From NCBI GenBank assembly GCA_018003015.1, contig JAGNEZ010000022.1, positions 28,234 to 92,233 on the forward strand: 64,000 nucleotides of DNA, written 5' to 3'. The notes beneath the pieces are model-generated. The model had not been told where the DNA came from and searched no databases. It worked only from the letters and a program-made list of their open reading frames with translations. Origin of the DNA: Phycisphaerae bacterium (GTDB lineage Bacteria; Planctomycetota; Phycisphaerae; UBA1845; PWPN01). A program made the position numbers and the translations under genes. How positions within the stretch are numbered: position 1 is the first letter of the stretch; every line of letters starts with the position of its first letter. Below, piece by piece: positions 53,685 to 63,838 of the stretch.

Positions 53685-55292
53685 ATGAGCGAGATGCCCA
53701 AGGATCAGCAGGAACAAGTGGAGAACACCACCCCGGTTGCTGAACCGGCCGCAGGGTGTGAGGCGTCGACCCGCGACGGCCGAGCGAATGAGTCCGCAGC
53801 AGCCCCCTTGACCTGCACGGCATCCGGTGCGGAGGTTGCGGCCGAACCGGACCATCATCCATGTCACGATCATGCGGAGACCGTGGAGGAAGGGGCCGCG
53901 GCGCAGGAGCCCCAGCCCGTGGTTCCGTTGACCGTCGAGGCCGCCCCCGCCAACGCCGCTGATCTGCGTCAGGGGTCAATCATCAGAGCCAAGGTAACCC
54001 AGGTCACCACGATTGATGTGACCTTCGATGTCGCCGGCATCCAGACCACGATCCCGTTCATCGAGTTCGCCGGCCACCCCACTCCCAAGGAAGGCGACGA
54101 GGTCTCCGTCGTCGTCGAGGAGTATGACCCGGCCACGCACAAGCTGACGATCAGCAAGCGTCACGCCGACGAGATGCTCTTCTGGCACTCCGTTCAGCCG
54201 GGGGATCTGCTCGAAGGCGTGGTGACGGGCATGAATAAGGGCGGGCTGGACATCGACATCGGCGGAGCCCGGGCGTTTCTACCCTCCTCTCATGTCGATA
54301 TCACCCGCATCAAGGACATCTCCACCCTGATTGGCGAGCATGTCCGCTGCATTGTGACGCAGGTGGACCGGACAACCAGGGATCTGATCGTCAGCCGCCG
54401 CAAATACCTGGAACGAGAACGCAAGGAAGCCCGGCGCAAGGCGGTCGATGCCCTGGTCGAAGGGCAGAAGTACACCGGCACCGTCTCAAACCTCACTGAC
54501 TACGGCGCCTTCGTCAACGTCGGCGGCGTTGACGGACTGGTCCACATTACCGACATGAGCTGGGGCCGGGTCCGGCATCCGGCGGATCTGCTGCAGATCG
54601 GCCAGCAGGTCGAGGTCCTGATCACCCGGATTGATCACCAGCGACACAAGGTCTCCCTGAGCATCAAGCAACTGAAGGCCGATCCGTGGAGCACCGCCGA
54701 GACCAAGTATCCGGTCGGATCGAGGATCCGGTCCCGCGTCGCCCGATTGGCCGACTTCGGTGCGTTCCTGGAACTCGAGGAGGGCATCGACGCCCTCCTG
54801 CCCCTCAGCGAAATGAGCTGGTCGCGCCGGATCAACAACCCCTCGGAAGTGGTCAAACCCGGTGACGAAATCGAGGTCGTCGTGCTTCGCGTCGAGCCGG
54901 CCAAGCAGCGAATCTCGGTCGGCCTGAAACAGACGGAGCCGGACCCGTGGAGCACAGTGGAAACCCGTTTCCCCCTTAACACCCCGACCAAGGGCAAGGT
55001 TTCCAAGATCATGGAGTTCGGCGCGTTTGTCGAACTCACGCCCGGCGTCGAGGGACTCATCCATATCTCGGAGCTGTCCGACAAGCGGGTCAAGGCGGTC
55101 GGCGACGTCGTCAAGGAAGGCCAGGAAGTCGAGGTCCGGGTCATCAAGATGGACACCAAGGCCCAGCGTATCTCCCTATCCATGCGTCCGGCTCCGAAGA
55201 TCCAGGAGCTGCCACCTGCGGCGCCGCACAAACCCAAACCGGCGCGCAAGAAGCCCTTGCGCGGCGGCCTGTCCTCCCACTTCAACTGGTAA
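53685..55292 (+). CDS. rpsA: S1-domain RNA-binding protein (ribosomal protein S1-like)
   Basis: This 535-residue protein has an acidic, disordered N-terminal ~90 residues, then five S1 domains at about 95-158, 170-240, 258-329, 342-415 and 429-500. Repeats 3 to 5 are the best kept ([64 protein letters not shown]). The C-terminus is basic ([13 protein letters not shown]). It resembles bacterial S1, which brings mRNA to the 30S subunit, though E. coli S1 has six repeats. The acidic N-terminal extension (CEAST...[14 protein letters not shown]) is unusual. The symbol is a family-level call. Confidence 0.82.
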   Translation: MSEMPKDQQEQVENTTPVAEPAAGCEASTRDGRANESAAAPLTCTASGAEVAAEPDHHPCHDHAETVEEGAAAQEPQPVVPLTVEAAPANAADLRQGSIIRAKVTQVTTIDVTFDVAGIQTTIPFIEFAGHPTPKEGDEVSVVVEEYDPATHKLTISKRHADEMLFWHSVQPGDLLEGVVTGMNKGGLDIDIGGARAFLPSSHVDITRIKDISTLIGEHVRCIVTQVDRTTRDLIVSRRKYLERERKEARRKAVDALVEGQKYTGTVSNLTDYGAFVNVGGVDGLVHITDMSWGRVRHPADLLQIGQQVEVLITRIDHQRHKVSLSIKQLKADPWSTAETKYPVGSRIRSRVARLADFGAFLELEEGIDALLPLSEMSWSRRINNPSEVVKPGDEIEVVVLRVEPAKQRISVGLKQTEPDPWSTVETRFPLNTPTKGKVSKIMEFGAFVELTPGVEGLIHISELSDKRVKAVGDVVKEGQEVEVRVIKMDTKAQRISLSMRPAPKIQELPPAAPHKPKPARKKPLRGGLSSHFNW

Positions 55293-55388
55293 TCGACCCG
55301 GCCAAGGCGTAAACGCTCCCGGCCGCGTCTCCAGCGAACCGTGCGAAGGTGCGGCTTGTGCCGGGCGCGAACGCCCACCGAGATGGGA

Positions 55389-56156
55389 TTATTCGGCGCC
55401 GCTGTCCGAGCGAAGTTCTTCCTCGGCCGGCTTCAGTGGCGAGGGGAAACCCTTGCGCTCGCAAATCCCCAAGATGATGTCGTCGAACCGGTCGATGTGG
55501 AAGCTGTCCAGGCGGACCTTGCCCTTGCGCCCCTCCTGAAGATAGACCAGATCGAGCCAGCCCTTCCGCTGGTAGTCTTCAGTTGCGAACGAATCCATGG
55601 CATCCCAGGGAATCAGCCGCCCGGCGGTGGTCAAGCCTTGGTCATCAAGCACCCAGCGCGCCCGCCAGATGCGGATCAGGTGTACAAGGGTAACCAGGGC
55701 AACAACACCGGTCAGCAAGGCGAACCACTTCTGCCCGGCAATGTCGGACTCGGTTTTCTCCGTGTTGGTGGCGATGGCCTCGATCTTGCACACCTTGCCG
55801 CCGGAGACCTTGAACCAGCCGTAGGCCGCCGGACCGATGTAGCAGCAATCCTCCTCGCCGAGGAACGTGGGCGGGCCGAACAAGGCGGTGAGGCTCTCAA
55901 CCGTGACCTTCTCCAGTTTCACATCGATCTCGAGCTTCCTGAGTTCCTCCAAGAGAACCTTTGGGTTGGTCCGGAGATCGCGAGCCTCCGGCATGCCCTT
56001 GATGCTGGCCAGGGCGGACCGTGCCCATTTGAGGTTGACCTTGGGGTATCCAATGTAGCCGTCGTAAGCGAAGTACGCGGAGAAGACGGCACACATCACG
56101 AAAAAGATGGATACTCGGACCCGGCGGTCTCGCGTAGATCCCGATTCGATCGTCAT
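55389..56156 (-). CDS. hypothetical two-helix membrane protein
   Basis: This 255-residue protein of unknown function has a membrane helix near the N-terminus (VSIFFVMCAVFSAYFAYDGYIGYP, ~15-38). An external segment (~40-145) contains the Cys pair GEEDCCYIG, a second helix (KWFALLTGVVALVTLVHLIRIW, ~150-172) follows, and then a cytoplasmic domain with WVLDDQGLTTAGRLIPWDAMDSF. The latter resembles the PH-like domains of small bacterial membrane proteins. ATG 56156 has GGAG further upstream; ATG 56207 is also in frame. It is divergent from the next gene. Confidence 0.72.
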   Translation of the reverse strand: MTIESGSTRDRRVRVSIFFVMCAVFSAYFAYDGYIGYPKVNLKWARSALASIKGMPEARDLRTNPKVLLEELRKLEIDVKLEKVTVESLTALFGPPTFLGEEDCCYIGPAAYGWFKVSGGKVCKIEAIATNTEKTESDIAGQKWFALLTGVVALVTLVHLIRIWRARWVLDDQGLTTAGRLIPWDAMDSFATEDYQRKGWLDLVYLQEGRKGKVRLDSFHIDRFDDIILGICERKGFPSPLKPAEEELRSDSGAE

Positions 56157-56199
56157 GAGCACCCGCTTCTCCGTCAGAGGAAGGACAACGGCATTTTTT

Positions 56200-56216
56200 C
56201 CAGCCACCGTGGCTGG
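56200..56216. promoter_or_regulatory. 17-base inverted repeat between divergent genes
   Basis: The sequence CCAGCCAC-C-GTGGCTGG is a perfect palindrome about 45 bases upstream of the 56156 start. It is flanked by a run of six T. Its position between two divergent genes suits an operator. It is too tight to fold as a normal terminator. Confidence 0.3.
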
Positions 56217-56298
56217 GATATGATTCCCGCTTCCGGTCGAAAAAGCAAGCCGGGAATCATCTTTCAGTCATGATGAACAAAGCCCGGAACGGGCTGCC

Positions 56299-56327
56299 TT
56301 GTATACCCCGGCCCAGAATGGGATAAT
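56299..56327 (+). promoter_or_regulatory. candidate promoter of the 56389 gene
   Basis: TTGTAT (56299-56304), 17 bases, GATAAT (56322-56327), with a predicted leader of about 55 bases. Confidence 0.45.
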
Positions 56328-56388
56328 ATCGGGAGAAGGGGCGGGTCCGGTCGGACCGGATCCGTTGGAGGGCACCAGGGAGGTGACA

Positions 56389-57153
56389 ATGAAATCCCAC
56401 CTCGGCGCGCATTGCGACGATTTGTCCGCAAGCTGCCGGTTGAGCATGAAACTGGACCTGTCGCTGGATCGGGAGACGGTCCTGCACTTTTTTGACCGCG
56501 TACGCCGCGAACACGCGGGCATGAGCCGCTTCCGCCGCCGCCATGACGGAACGCTGGTCCTGGAGGAAGGCGAGGCTGACCCCCAGGACTCGATCGCCCG
56601 GCGCTGGCTCCGGCTCGAGAGCGGGGCTCTGCGGTTCGGCTACTTCGCGCCTCCGTCGAACGAGGCGTGGCGGAGCTTCGGCCAGTCGCTGCTCGAATAC
56701 GCCCCGTACTTCCTGTCGCTGAACGACCTGGATACGGACCATCTCGAGGTCATCTATGCCTTCGACATGGAGTACAGCGGCAACCACGATCAGCTGGTCG
56801 CCGAAACCCTATTCCACGACCATCCGCTGGTGGGCTTCATGATGGGTGAGGAGGCCACCCACGTTCTCGATTGCCAGCCCTACCTGGGCATCTCGCTCTC
56901 GCCGGCGTGTGACGTCCAGGCCTATCTGGAGGTCAAGAGTCGCACCAGCACTTTCGAGGTCCGGACCGGGGAGTACGAACCCCAGGTCCTTACCGTCTAC
57001 TTGACGGTCCGCAGGTACTGGGGGGGTGACCGCCAAACGTCGCTGACCGACGCCTTCACGCGGCTGACGGCGGCCGCCGACAACCTGGCCACTCGCCGAG
57101 TCGTACCGCTGGTGGTCAACCCGCTGGCACTGGCCATCGCGAGCCGGCCGTAA
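56389..57153 (+). CDS. conserved-looking hypothetical protein, cytosolic
   Basis: This 254-residue protein starts at ATG 56389, with an excellent GGGAGGTGACA just upstream. It has no signal or membrane segment. Motif-like parts are LEVIYAFDMEYSGNHDQLVAETL and YLGISLSPACDVQAYLEVKSRTS. The first half looks alpha/beta with many aromatic residues. I recognise no family and can give no function. Expression is probably independent, from its own promoter. Confidence 0.75.
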   Translation: MKSHLGAHCDDLSASCRLSMKLDLSLDRETVLHFFDRVRREHAGMSRFRRRHDGTLVLEEGEADPQDSIARRWLRLESGALRFGYFAPPSNEAWRSFGQSLLEYAPYFLSLNDLDTDHLEVIYAFDMEYSGNHDQLVAETLFHDHPLVGFMMGEEATHVLDCQPYLGISLSPACDVQAYLEVKSRTSTFEVRTGEYEPQVLTVYLTVRRYWGGDRQTSLTDAFTRLTAAADNLATRRVVPLVVNPLALAIASRP

Positions 57154-57215
57154 AAAAGGTCGACAGGGCTGGACGCCCGCCCCTCCCGACGTCGATGCGC
57201 CACGGATCCGCGCCG

Positions 57216-57244
57216 TTGACCCCCTTCCGATAGGGACCTAGAAT
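57216..57244 (+). promoter_or_regulatory. tatC promoter
   Basis: TTGACC (57216-57221), exactly 17 bases, TAGAAT (57239-57244). The start is near 57251, leaving a leader of about 54 bases to ATG 57305. Confidence 0.62.
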
Positions 57245-57304
57245 CGCTCCCCACGCAAACGCTTTGCGTCGCGCAGCGTGTCTGCTTGGCGAGCCAGAGG
57301 AACG

Positions 57305-58345
57305 ATGAGCGTGGGGCGGATATTCCGATCCATTCCAAAGGACCAGCACCCCGATGAAGTGCGCATGACCCTCGGCGAGCACCTCGACGAGCTGCGCAGT
57401 CGGCTGATTCGGGCCTTGGTCGCGCTCTTCGTCGGAGCCATGCTCTGCTGGTTCTTCATCGACGAAATCATGGGCTTTCTCACCTCGCCGCTGTTCGCCG
57501 TGCTCCGGGCAAACGGTATCGAGACGCGGATGGTGGCCCTGAACCCGGCCGAAAACTTCATCACCTTCCTGAAAGTGGCGGTGATCGTCGGTTTCATCCT
57601 CTCCGCCCCGTACAGCATCACGCAGATCTGGGGATTCGTGGCCGCCGGGCTCTACCCGCATGAACGCAAGTGGATCCGCATGTTCGCCCCCGCCTCGATC
57701 GCCCTGTTCTTCACCGGGGCCCTGTTCCTGCTCTTGGTCGCCGCTCCCCTGCTGCTCAGTTTCCTGGTAACCTACAAGAATACCCTGCCCAACTACGACT
57801 CGCTGACCAAGATCCTGCTGACGCGCGTGGAAACGATGCCGGTCAACCAGCCCACACCCGAGAACGTGTGGCCCGCCACTCAGCCCATTCCCACCTACGA
57901 AAACGACCCGGCCAACCCGCCGGAGAGCGTCCCCTGGATCAACCGCACCAGCCGCGATGTCCGCATCCGGATCGGGGACGCCAACTACATCCTCGCCCAT
58001 CTCGAGGACGTGCACAAACTGAACCGGCTCGACCCGATGATGCGGGTCGCCGATTACGTCGTCTTCATCCTCCAGCTTTCGGCGGCTTTCGGCATCGGTT
58101 TCCAGGTTCCCGTAGTCGTGGCGTTCCTGGCCACCCTTGGAATCCTCTCGACCGCACAGATGTCCAGGTACCGCCGCCACGTCATCTTCGGCATGGCCAT
58201 CGTGGCGGCTATCGTGACGCCCCCGGACGTCACCAGCATGATGCTGCTTCTGCTGCCGATGATCGGACTGTTCGAGGTCGGACTACTGGTCGGAAGAGTC
58301 ATTGAACGCAAACGCGCGACTCAGGCCGCCCATGCGGCGAAATGA
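57305..58345 (+). CDS. tatC: twin-arginine translocase subunit TatC with a large periplasmic insertion
   Basis: This is a 346-residue TatC. The N-terminal MTLGEHLDELRSRL is the signal-peptide-binding motif. Six membrane helices can be traced, and the family segment QIWGFVAAGLYPHERKW is present. After VTYKNTLPNYDSL there are about 90 extra residues (PTPENVWPATQPIPTYENDP...) before helix 4, making the protein about 90 residues longer than E. coli TatC. GAGGAACG precedes ATG 57305. It forms the receptor of the Tat pathway for folded proteins. tatA/B are not in the window. Confidence 0.94.
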   Translation: MSVGRIFRSIPKDQHPDEVRMTLGEHLDELRSRLIRALVALFVGAMLCWFFIDEIMGFLTSPLFAVLRANGIETRMVALNPAENFITFLKVAVIVGFILSAPYSITQIWGFVAAGLYPHERKWIRMFAPASIALFFTGALFLLLVAAPLLLSFLVTYKNTLPNYDSLTKILLTRVETMPVNQPTPENVWPATQPIPTYENDPANPPESVPWINRTSRDVRIRIGDANYILAHLEDVHKLNRLDPMMRVADYVVFILQLSAAFGIGFQVPVVVAFLATLGILSTAQMSRYRRHVIFGMAIVAAIVTPPDVTSMMLLLLPMIGLFEVGLLVGRVIERKRATQAAHAAK

Positions 58346-58372
58346 GATCATGACGGAATAGCGAGGCTCGCG

Positions 58373-59638
58373 ATGGCATCCACCCCTTCCCTGCGGCTCG
58401 TTACCTTGTCTCTGCTCCTGATCGCCGGACACAACGCGGCGTGGGCACAGACCGCCTGGTACACCGTCCGCGGCACGGTACCCGCCGACTGGCCGGCCGA
58501 CGAAAGCGCCCCCCTGGCCGTGCCGCTGATCGAGCCGGCCACGGGCACCGAAACGATGCAGGCCTCGGTCAGCATCGACGGGCGGGAAGGCGCCAAGACC
58601 TTCGCTCAGTGCGAGGCGGCCGACCCCATCGCGGGAACACCGGCGCGGGCATGGCTGCTGCTCGCCGCAAAACCGGAGGATCGCGGCAAACCGATCACCA
58701 TCACCCTGGCAGCCATGGCCAAAAGCTCCTTGCCCATCGCGTACCAGTCGGCGTTCCGGGACCCGCTCGTCAACATCCAGACCCCGGCCGGCAGGCCGGT
58801 CCTCTCCTTCCGCCATGGCCGTCCGGACCCGAAAACCAAGTACCCCATCACCGACTACCTCCACCCCATCCTCGGCCTGGACGGGGAAACGATCTCTGAC
58901 CTGGAGCCCGCCGATCACCTTCACCACCGCGGCGTGTTCTGGTCCTGGGTGCGATACGACCGCAAGGGCGAACCCATCGGCGATTGGTGGATACCGAAGG
59001 GCATCGCCTGCGAAGCCGGTGAACTGAAGACCGGCGACGGCCCGGTGTTCAGCCAGTTTCGGGCCCGCCACTGGCTGACCCATCAGGCCAAGAACGCCCC
59101 AAGCCCGGCACGATTCATGCAGGAGGATGTCATCTGCCGAGTCTTCCCCGCCACGTCTCATGGCCGTGCCATTGATCTGGAGATCGCCCTCTTGGCATTG
59201 GATGAGGGCGTGCGAATCGGCGGACAGACCACACTCAACAAGGGCTACGGCGGCATGACCTTCCGGTACGGACCGGCCAAGCAAGTTGAGATCTCCCTTG
59301 ACGGCAAGGTCGACCCGAAGGACATCGTCGGGGGGCGCGGCCGGTGGGCGGACTGGAGCGGCTTCTTCCGCGGCCCGGATGGCCAACCGCTGACCCGACG
59401 AAGCGGCGCCGCCGTCCTCGTTCATCCCCAGCACCCGAACGCCCCCACCACCTGGTTGACCCGGCACTACGGCGCCCTGTGCGTCACCTGGCCCGGCCTC
59501 CAGATGATCGAGGTTTCCCCAAAAGATCCGCTGCGGTTACGCTACCGGCTCTGGGTCCACCGCGGCAACGCGGTCGACGGAAAGGTGAACGATCAATACA
59601 ACGCCTACGCCGCGGATTGGAAGTGGAGTCACAAGTAG
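58373..59638 (+). CDS. secreted PmoA-like (DUF6807) protein
   Basis: This 421-residue protein has a signal peptide (LRLVTLSLLLIAGHNAAWAQ) and the typical PmoA/DUF6807 core: YLHPILGLDGETISDLEPADHLHHRGVFWSWVRYD. AVLVHPQHPNAPTTWLTRHYG and RLRYRLWVHRG follow. Despite the PmoA-like name, this planctomycete family is not methane monooxygenase; it is found near carbohydrate genes and its activity is unknown. It follows tatC by 27 bases and precedes the alpha-mannosidase gene on the same strand, so it probably belongs to a sugar-utilisation group. Confidence 0.82.
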   Translation: MASTPSLRLVTLSLLLIAGHNAAWAQTAWYTVRGTVPADWPADESAPLAVPLIEPATGTETMQASVSIDGREGAKTFAQCEAADPIAGTPARAWLLLAAKPEDRGKPITITLAAMAKSSLPIAYQSAFRDPLVNIQTPAGRPVLSFRHGRPDPKTKYPITDYLHPILGLDGETISDLEPADHLHHRGVFWSWVRYDRKGEPIGDWWIPKGIACEAGELKTGDGPVFSQFRARHWLTHQAKNAPSPARFMQEDVICRVFPATSHGRAIDLEIALLALDEGVRIGGQTTLNKGYGGMTFRYGPAKQVEISLDGKVDPKDIVGGRGRWADWSGFFRGPDGQPLTRRSGAAVLVHPQHPNAPTTWLTRHYGALCVTWPGLQMIEVSPKDPLRLRYRLWVHRGNAVDGKVNDQYNAYAADWKWSHK

Positions 59639-59740
59639 GACCACCGAAAGCAAGCCACGAGCCGTCCGGCGTCCGCCTCGCAGGTCGGGTCGGCGCCGTG
59701 CTTCGGCGTTTGGACGTTTCGGAGTCGATGGAGATCCGCC

Positions 59741-62440
59741 GTGCCAAGATCGAAACGCACTGCTCATTATGTGGCCAGCACGCACTGGGACCGCGAGTGG
59801 TACGAGTCGTTTCAGGACTACCGGTTCCGACTGGTCAGCCTGGTGGACGAACTGCTGGACCAGATGGCGGCCGATCCCGAGTACCGGTACTTCCAGTCCG
59901 ACGGCCAGTCCATCGTCTGGGACGACTACCTCGAAATCCGCCCGGAACGGCGCGAACAGGTGGTCAGCCTCGCACGGGAAGGCCGCCTGCGAATCGGGCC
60001 GTGGTACGTCATGCCCGACGAGTTCATCGTCAGCGGCGAGTCGCTGGTTCGCAATCTCCAGATGGGACTGAGGACCGCCGCCCGCTTCGGAGCGCCCTCG
60101 CGGACCGGCTTCATCTGCGACATCTTCGGACACACCTCTCAACTCCCGCAGATCCTCCGCGGCTTCTCGATCGATAACGCGTTCGTGTGGCGAGGCGTGC
60201 TGGAGAAGCCCCGGGGCGCCGTTTTCCGCTGGCAGTCGCCGGACGGCAGCGAAATCACCGCCTACCGCTTCAGCCCTCGCTATGGCTACTGCTCCTACGC
60301 TTTCCTCTCCCGTAAATGCAGCCAGATCGACCACGACCGCAACCTCGATGAGGCGATGAAAGGCCTTCGCGATCAGCTCGACTTCGAAATGGACCGCTGC
60401 CCAACGCCGTCACTCCTGATCTTCGACGGCGGAGACCACATGGAGATCGAACCGCGGACGACGCAGATCCTGCGGCGAGCCAACAAGGCGTTCACCGACG
60501 TTGAGCTCATCCACTCCCACCTCGACGGCTTCGTCGAGGACCTGCGCGAACAGCGGTCGCAGATCACCCGCGTCATCCAAGGCGAGCTTCGCGAGATCGG
60601 CGAACTCGGCGATGAGGGCTGGCTCATCCCCGGCGTGCTCAGCAGCCGCATCCACCTCAAGCAGCAGAACGCCCGGTGCGAGACCGAATTGTGCCTGTGG
60701 GCCGAGCCGTTCAGCACCTTCGCCGCTCTGCTCGGCGATCCGTACCCCGCCCGCTATCTCCAGGTCGCCTGGCGCTGGCTCCTCCAGAACCACCCCCATG
60801 ACTCGATCTGCGCATGCAGCATCGACCAGGTCCACAAGGACATGGAGTATCGCTTCGACCAGAGCCGGCTCATCGCTTCGCACCTCACCCGCGACGCCCT
60901 GCAGGCCATCGCCGCTCGCGTCGAACTGCCCGAAATGGGTGACCAGGATATGGCCGTCGTGGTGTTCAACCCCTCCACCGACCCCATCGACGGCCCCGTC
61001 GACCTGACCCTGCGTTTCCCCAAGGACCTCGACGCCATCTACCAGGAGTTCTTCGGCTTCGAAGCCAAGATCGGGTTCCGCCTGTACGACACCGACGGCA
61101 AGGAGGTCGCGTACCAGTACGTCAACTGGCGCCGCGAGCGCGTCGGCTTCCGCCGCCGGCGCGGCAAGTTCCCTCAAGCCGACATCCGCCACGAGGTGGA
61201 CATCACCGCGGCCCTGAAGGTGCCCGCTTACGGCTACACCCGCCTGGTCTGCCGGCCAGTCAAGCAGCCGACGCGCTACCTGGGCACCATGGTAGTCAAC
61301 GACCACACCATCGCCAACGAGCATCTTCAGGTCTCCGTCGCCGCCAACGGCACCCTGACCCTCAGGGACAAACGCACCGGGCAGGTCTACGAGCGCCTGC
61401 TGACCGTCGAGGATCGGGCCGACATCGGCGACGGCTGGTACCATGGTGTGGCGGTCAACGATGAGGTCCATAGCTCAATTGCCTCGGCCGCGGACCTGGC
61501 GGTCACCGCGGATGGCATCCACAAGGCGACACTCAAGATCCGGGCCACACTCCAGGTGCCGGACCGTTTCGACTTCGACTCGATGCGCCGCGGCACCGCG
61601 ATCGCCCCGCTGGTGATCACCCACCACGTCACCCTGCGGCAGGGCAGCGACCACGTCGAAGTGCGAACCGAAGTCGAGAACACCATCCGCGACCACCGCG
61701 TCCGCGTCCTCTTCCCGACAGGCGCGAAGACCGACACCTACTCGGCCGACAGCGCCTTCGACGTGGTGGAGCGGGCGATCGCCTTGCGGCCCGACAACGC
61801 CAAATACAAGGAACTGGAGGTCGAGACCCGGCCGCAGCAGACCTGGACCGCGGCCCATGACGACACCCGCGGCCTGGCGGTCGTCGCGACCGGCCTGCCG
61901 GAATCCACGGTTCGCGATCTCCCGGAACGGCCCATCGCCCTTACCCTGCTGCGCTCGTTCATCAAGGCAGTACTCACCAGTGGCAACGAGGGGGGTGAGA
62001 TTCAGGGCCGCCACGAGTTCCGCTTTCTGATCGTCCCCTTGGCCGGAAGCCCGGATCGGGCGGGCTTGTGCCGACTCGGCCAGAGACTCGCCGCCGGCGT
62101 CCGCACCGTGCAGATCGAGCGGCACGATGCCAAACCCCTCGCGACCGCAAGCCCGTCGAGCCGGAGCCTTCCGCCCACCCTCGGTTTCCTGAAGGTCGCA
62201 TCCGCCCAGACGGTCGTCACCGCGGTCCAACGCGCCGGCGACAAGGAAGTGGCTTCGGTCCGGTTGTTCAATCCCACCCCGGCCACCATCACCACCGCGC
62301 TGGCCCTGCACGACTGCCGGAACGCAGGCGAACTCACCGACCTGGAAGGAAAAAGCCGCGAGCCGATCAAGAGCAGTGACCAGGGCGCAGAAATCCAGCT
62401 CACCGGCAAGCAGATCGCCACCGTCCGATTCACGGAGTAA
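59741..62440 (+). CDS. GH38 alpha-mannosidase
   Basis: This 899-residue protein starts at GTG 59741, with GGAG seven bases upstream. The family 38 active site is intact: ASTHWDREW (His15, Asp17 zinc ligands) and GFICDIFGHTSQLPQIL, with Asp127 as the nucleophile. The second metal/helical part is NHPHDSICACSIDQVHKDME. The rest is the beta-sandwich C-terminal region of the family. No signal peptide, so it is likely cytosolic and acts on imported mannosides. It is followed 18 bases later by a lipoprotein-type solute-binding protein gene, matching an uptake role. Confidence 0.92.
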   Translation: MPRSKRTAHYVASTHWDREWYESFQDYRFRLVSLVDELLDQMAADPEYRYFQSDGQSIVWDDYLEIRPERREQVVSLAREGRLRIGPWYVMPDEFIVSGESLVRNLQMGLRTAARFGAPSRTGFICDIFGHTSQLPQILRGFSIDNAFVWRGVLEKPRGAVFRWQSPDGSEITAYRFSPRYGYCSYAFLSRKCSQIDHDRNLDEAMKGLRDQLDFEMDRCPTPSLLIFDGGDHMEIEPRTTQILRRANKAFTDVELIHSHLDGFVEDLREQRSQITRVIQGELREIGELGDEGWLIPGVLSSRIHLKQQNARCETELCLWAEPFSTFAALLGDPYPARYLQVAWRWLLQNHPHDSICACSIDQVHKDMEYRFDQSRLIASHLTRDALQAIAARVELPEMGDQDMAVVVFNPSTDPIDGPVDLTLRFPKDLDAIYQEFFGFEAKIGFRLYDTDGKEVAYQYVNWRRERVGFRRRRGKFPQADIRHEVDITAALKVPAYGYTRLVCRPVKQPTRYLGTMVVNDHTIANEHLQVSVAANGTLTLRDKRTGQVYERLLTVEDRADIGDGWYHGVAVNDEVHSSIASAADLAVTADGIHKATLKIRATLQVPDRFDFDSMRRGTAIAPLVITHHVTLRQGSDHVEVRTEVENTIRDHRVRVLFPTGAKTDTYSADSAFDVVERAIALRPDNAKYKELEVETRPQQTWTAAHDDTRGLAVVATGLPESTVRDLPERPIALTLLRSFIKAVLTSGNEGGEIQGRHEFRFLIVPLAGSPDRAGLCRLGQRLAAGVRTVQIERHDAKPLATASPSSRSLPPTLGFLKVASAQTVVTAVQRAGDKEVASVRLFNPTPATITTALALHDCRNAGELTDLEGKSREPIKSSDQGAEIQLTGKQIATVRFTE

Positions 62441-62458
62441 CACTCCGAAGGAGAGATC

Positions 62459-63832
62459 ATGAGCGGCGTTCGGTTCACGCACACGGTTGGCTTGATGACC
62501 CTGGCGATCGCCGAGATCATCGCCGGCTGCAACGACCAGGCCGCATCCACACCCCCGCCGCAAGACGTCACCGATTTGGTGGTCATCACCCCCCATGCCG
62601 TGCCGATTCGCGAGGCGTTCGCCGACGGCTTCCGACGATGGCAGACCGCTCACCACATCGAGCCACCCATCACCGTGCGGTGGATCAGCCACGGCACCCT
62701 GGAATGCCAGCGGTACATCCTCGACCGCTTCGGCGAGCAGCGCGAGGCGGACGAGGCGGGCATCGGCGTCGACGTGTTCTTCGGCGGCGGGCTGGCGGTC
62801 CACCAGTCCCTGGCGGCTCAAGGCCTGGCCCACCCTGTCAAGGTGCCCGATGCGACCCTCGCGGCCATTCCCAAGGACCTGAACGGCCAGCCCTTGCGGG
62901 CCCCGGATGGCAGCTGGTACGGTACGGCCCTCGGCGGCTACGGGATCCTGTTCAATGCCGTCGCTTGCAGGGCCAGGGACGTCCCGGTTCCGACCACCTG
63001 GGTCGACCTGGCATCGCCCGCCTTCGCCGGATGGGTGGCAGCGGCGGACCCCGCCCAGTCGGGCAGCACGACCCAGTGCTTGGCACTCATCCTCCTCAAA
63101 CACGGCTGGGTGGAGGGTTGGGGAATCGTGTCCGGCCTGCTGGCCAACTCCAACGGCCTCTTCTCCGCCAGCGCCAACATAGCACCTACGGTGGAGGCCG
63201 GGATCGCCCTGGCCGGCCTCGAACCCGAGTTCGTCGCCCGCAGGAGCATCGCCGCGTCAAAGGGAACCATGGAGTACGTCAACCCGCCCGGCGCCACCGC
63301 GATCATTCCCGACCCGGTCACCGTCCTCAAAGGGGCGAAAGAGCCGATCGCCGCCGCTCAGTTCGTCGAGTTCGTGCTCTCGTTCGAGGGGCAGGCACTG
63401 TGGGCTCTGCCGGCTGACGCGGCCGGCGGACCGCCGGGTGAAGCTCTCTACCGGTATCCCATTCGCCCAGATGTCTATCAGAAGCTCGACGGTCAACTGC
63501 TCGTCAAGGGCAACCCGTTCTCCGAACAAGCCGGTCTTCGCGTGGATCCGGCGGACGAGCGGGCGTACACCGCCTTGCTGCCCCATCTGATCAGAGCAGC
63601 ATGCGGACCCAACCACCTCGCCCTCCAGAAAGCCTGGCGACAGGCGGCGGCGTCCCCCGGCCAACCTGCACAGCTCCAGACGCTGAAGACTCCGCCGTTC
63701 GCCAAGGAACAGGCACTGCAGTACGCAAGCCTCTGCTCCCAGGATCCGCATCAGGCAGGCGAGTTGGAGGCCCAGTGGTCCAAGCTCTTCGAAGACCGCT
63801 ATCGCGCGGTCCTGGAGAACGCCCCGCAGTAA
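62459..63832 (+). CDS. extracellular solute-binding lipoprotein (ABC importer)
   Basis: This 457-residue protein has a lipoprotein signal ending AEIIAGCN, so Cys24 would be lipidated. The body has VVITPHAVPIREAFADGF, VDVFFGGGLAVHQSL, YGTALGGYGILFN and LASPAFAGWVAAADPAQSGSTT, which match the iron/polyamine-type substrate-binding fold (type 2 periplasmic-binding protein). The ligand cannot be read; the neighbouring GH38 gene suggests a sugar or sugar-derived anion. AAGGAGAGATC precedes the ATG. Permease and ATPase genes are expected downstream, beyond the window. Confidence 0.85.
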   Translation: MSGVRFTHTVGLMTLAIAEIIAGCNDQAASTPPPQDVTDLVVITPHAVPIREAFADGFRRWQTAHHIEPPITVRWISHGTLECQRYILDRFGEQREADEAGIGVDVFFGGGLAVHQSLAAQGLAHPVKVPDATLAAIPKDLNGQPLRAPDGSWYGTALGGYGILFNAVACRARDVPVPTTWVDLASPAFAGWVAAADPAQSGSTTQCLALILLKHGWVEGWGIVSGLLANSNGLFSASANIAPTVEAGIALAGLEPEFVARRSIAASKGTMEYVNPPGATAIIPDPVTVLKGAKEPIAAAQFVEFVLSFEGQALWALPADAAGGPPGEALYRYPIRPDVYQKLDGQLLVKGNPFSEQAGLRVDPADERAYTALLPHLIRAACGPNHLALQKAWRQAAASPGQPAQLQTLKTPPFAKEQALQYASLCSQDPHQAGELEAQWSKLFEDRYRAVLENAPQ

Positions 63833-63838
63833 ACATGC

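Noticed and set aside
53311..53979. Minus-strand frame of about 220 codons upstream of the S1 gene
   Set aside because: It is rich in Arg/Pro, overlaps the S1 gene antisense, and contains no known domain.
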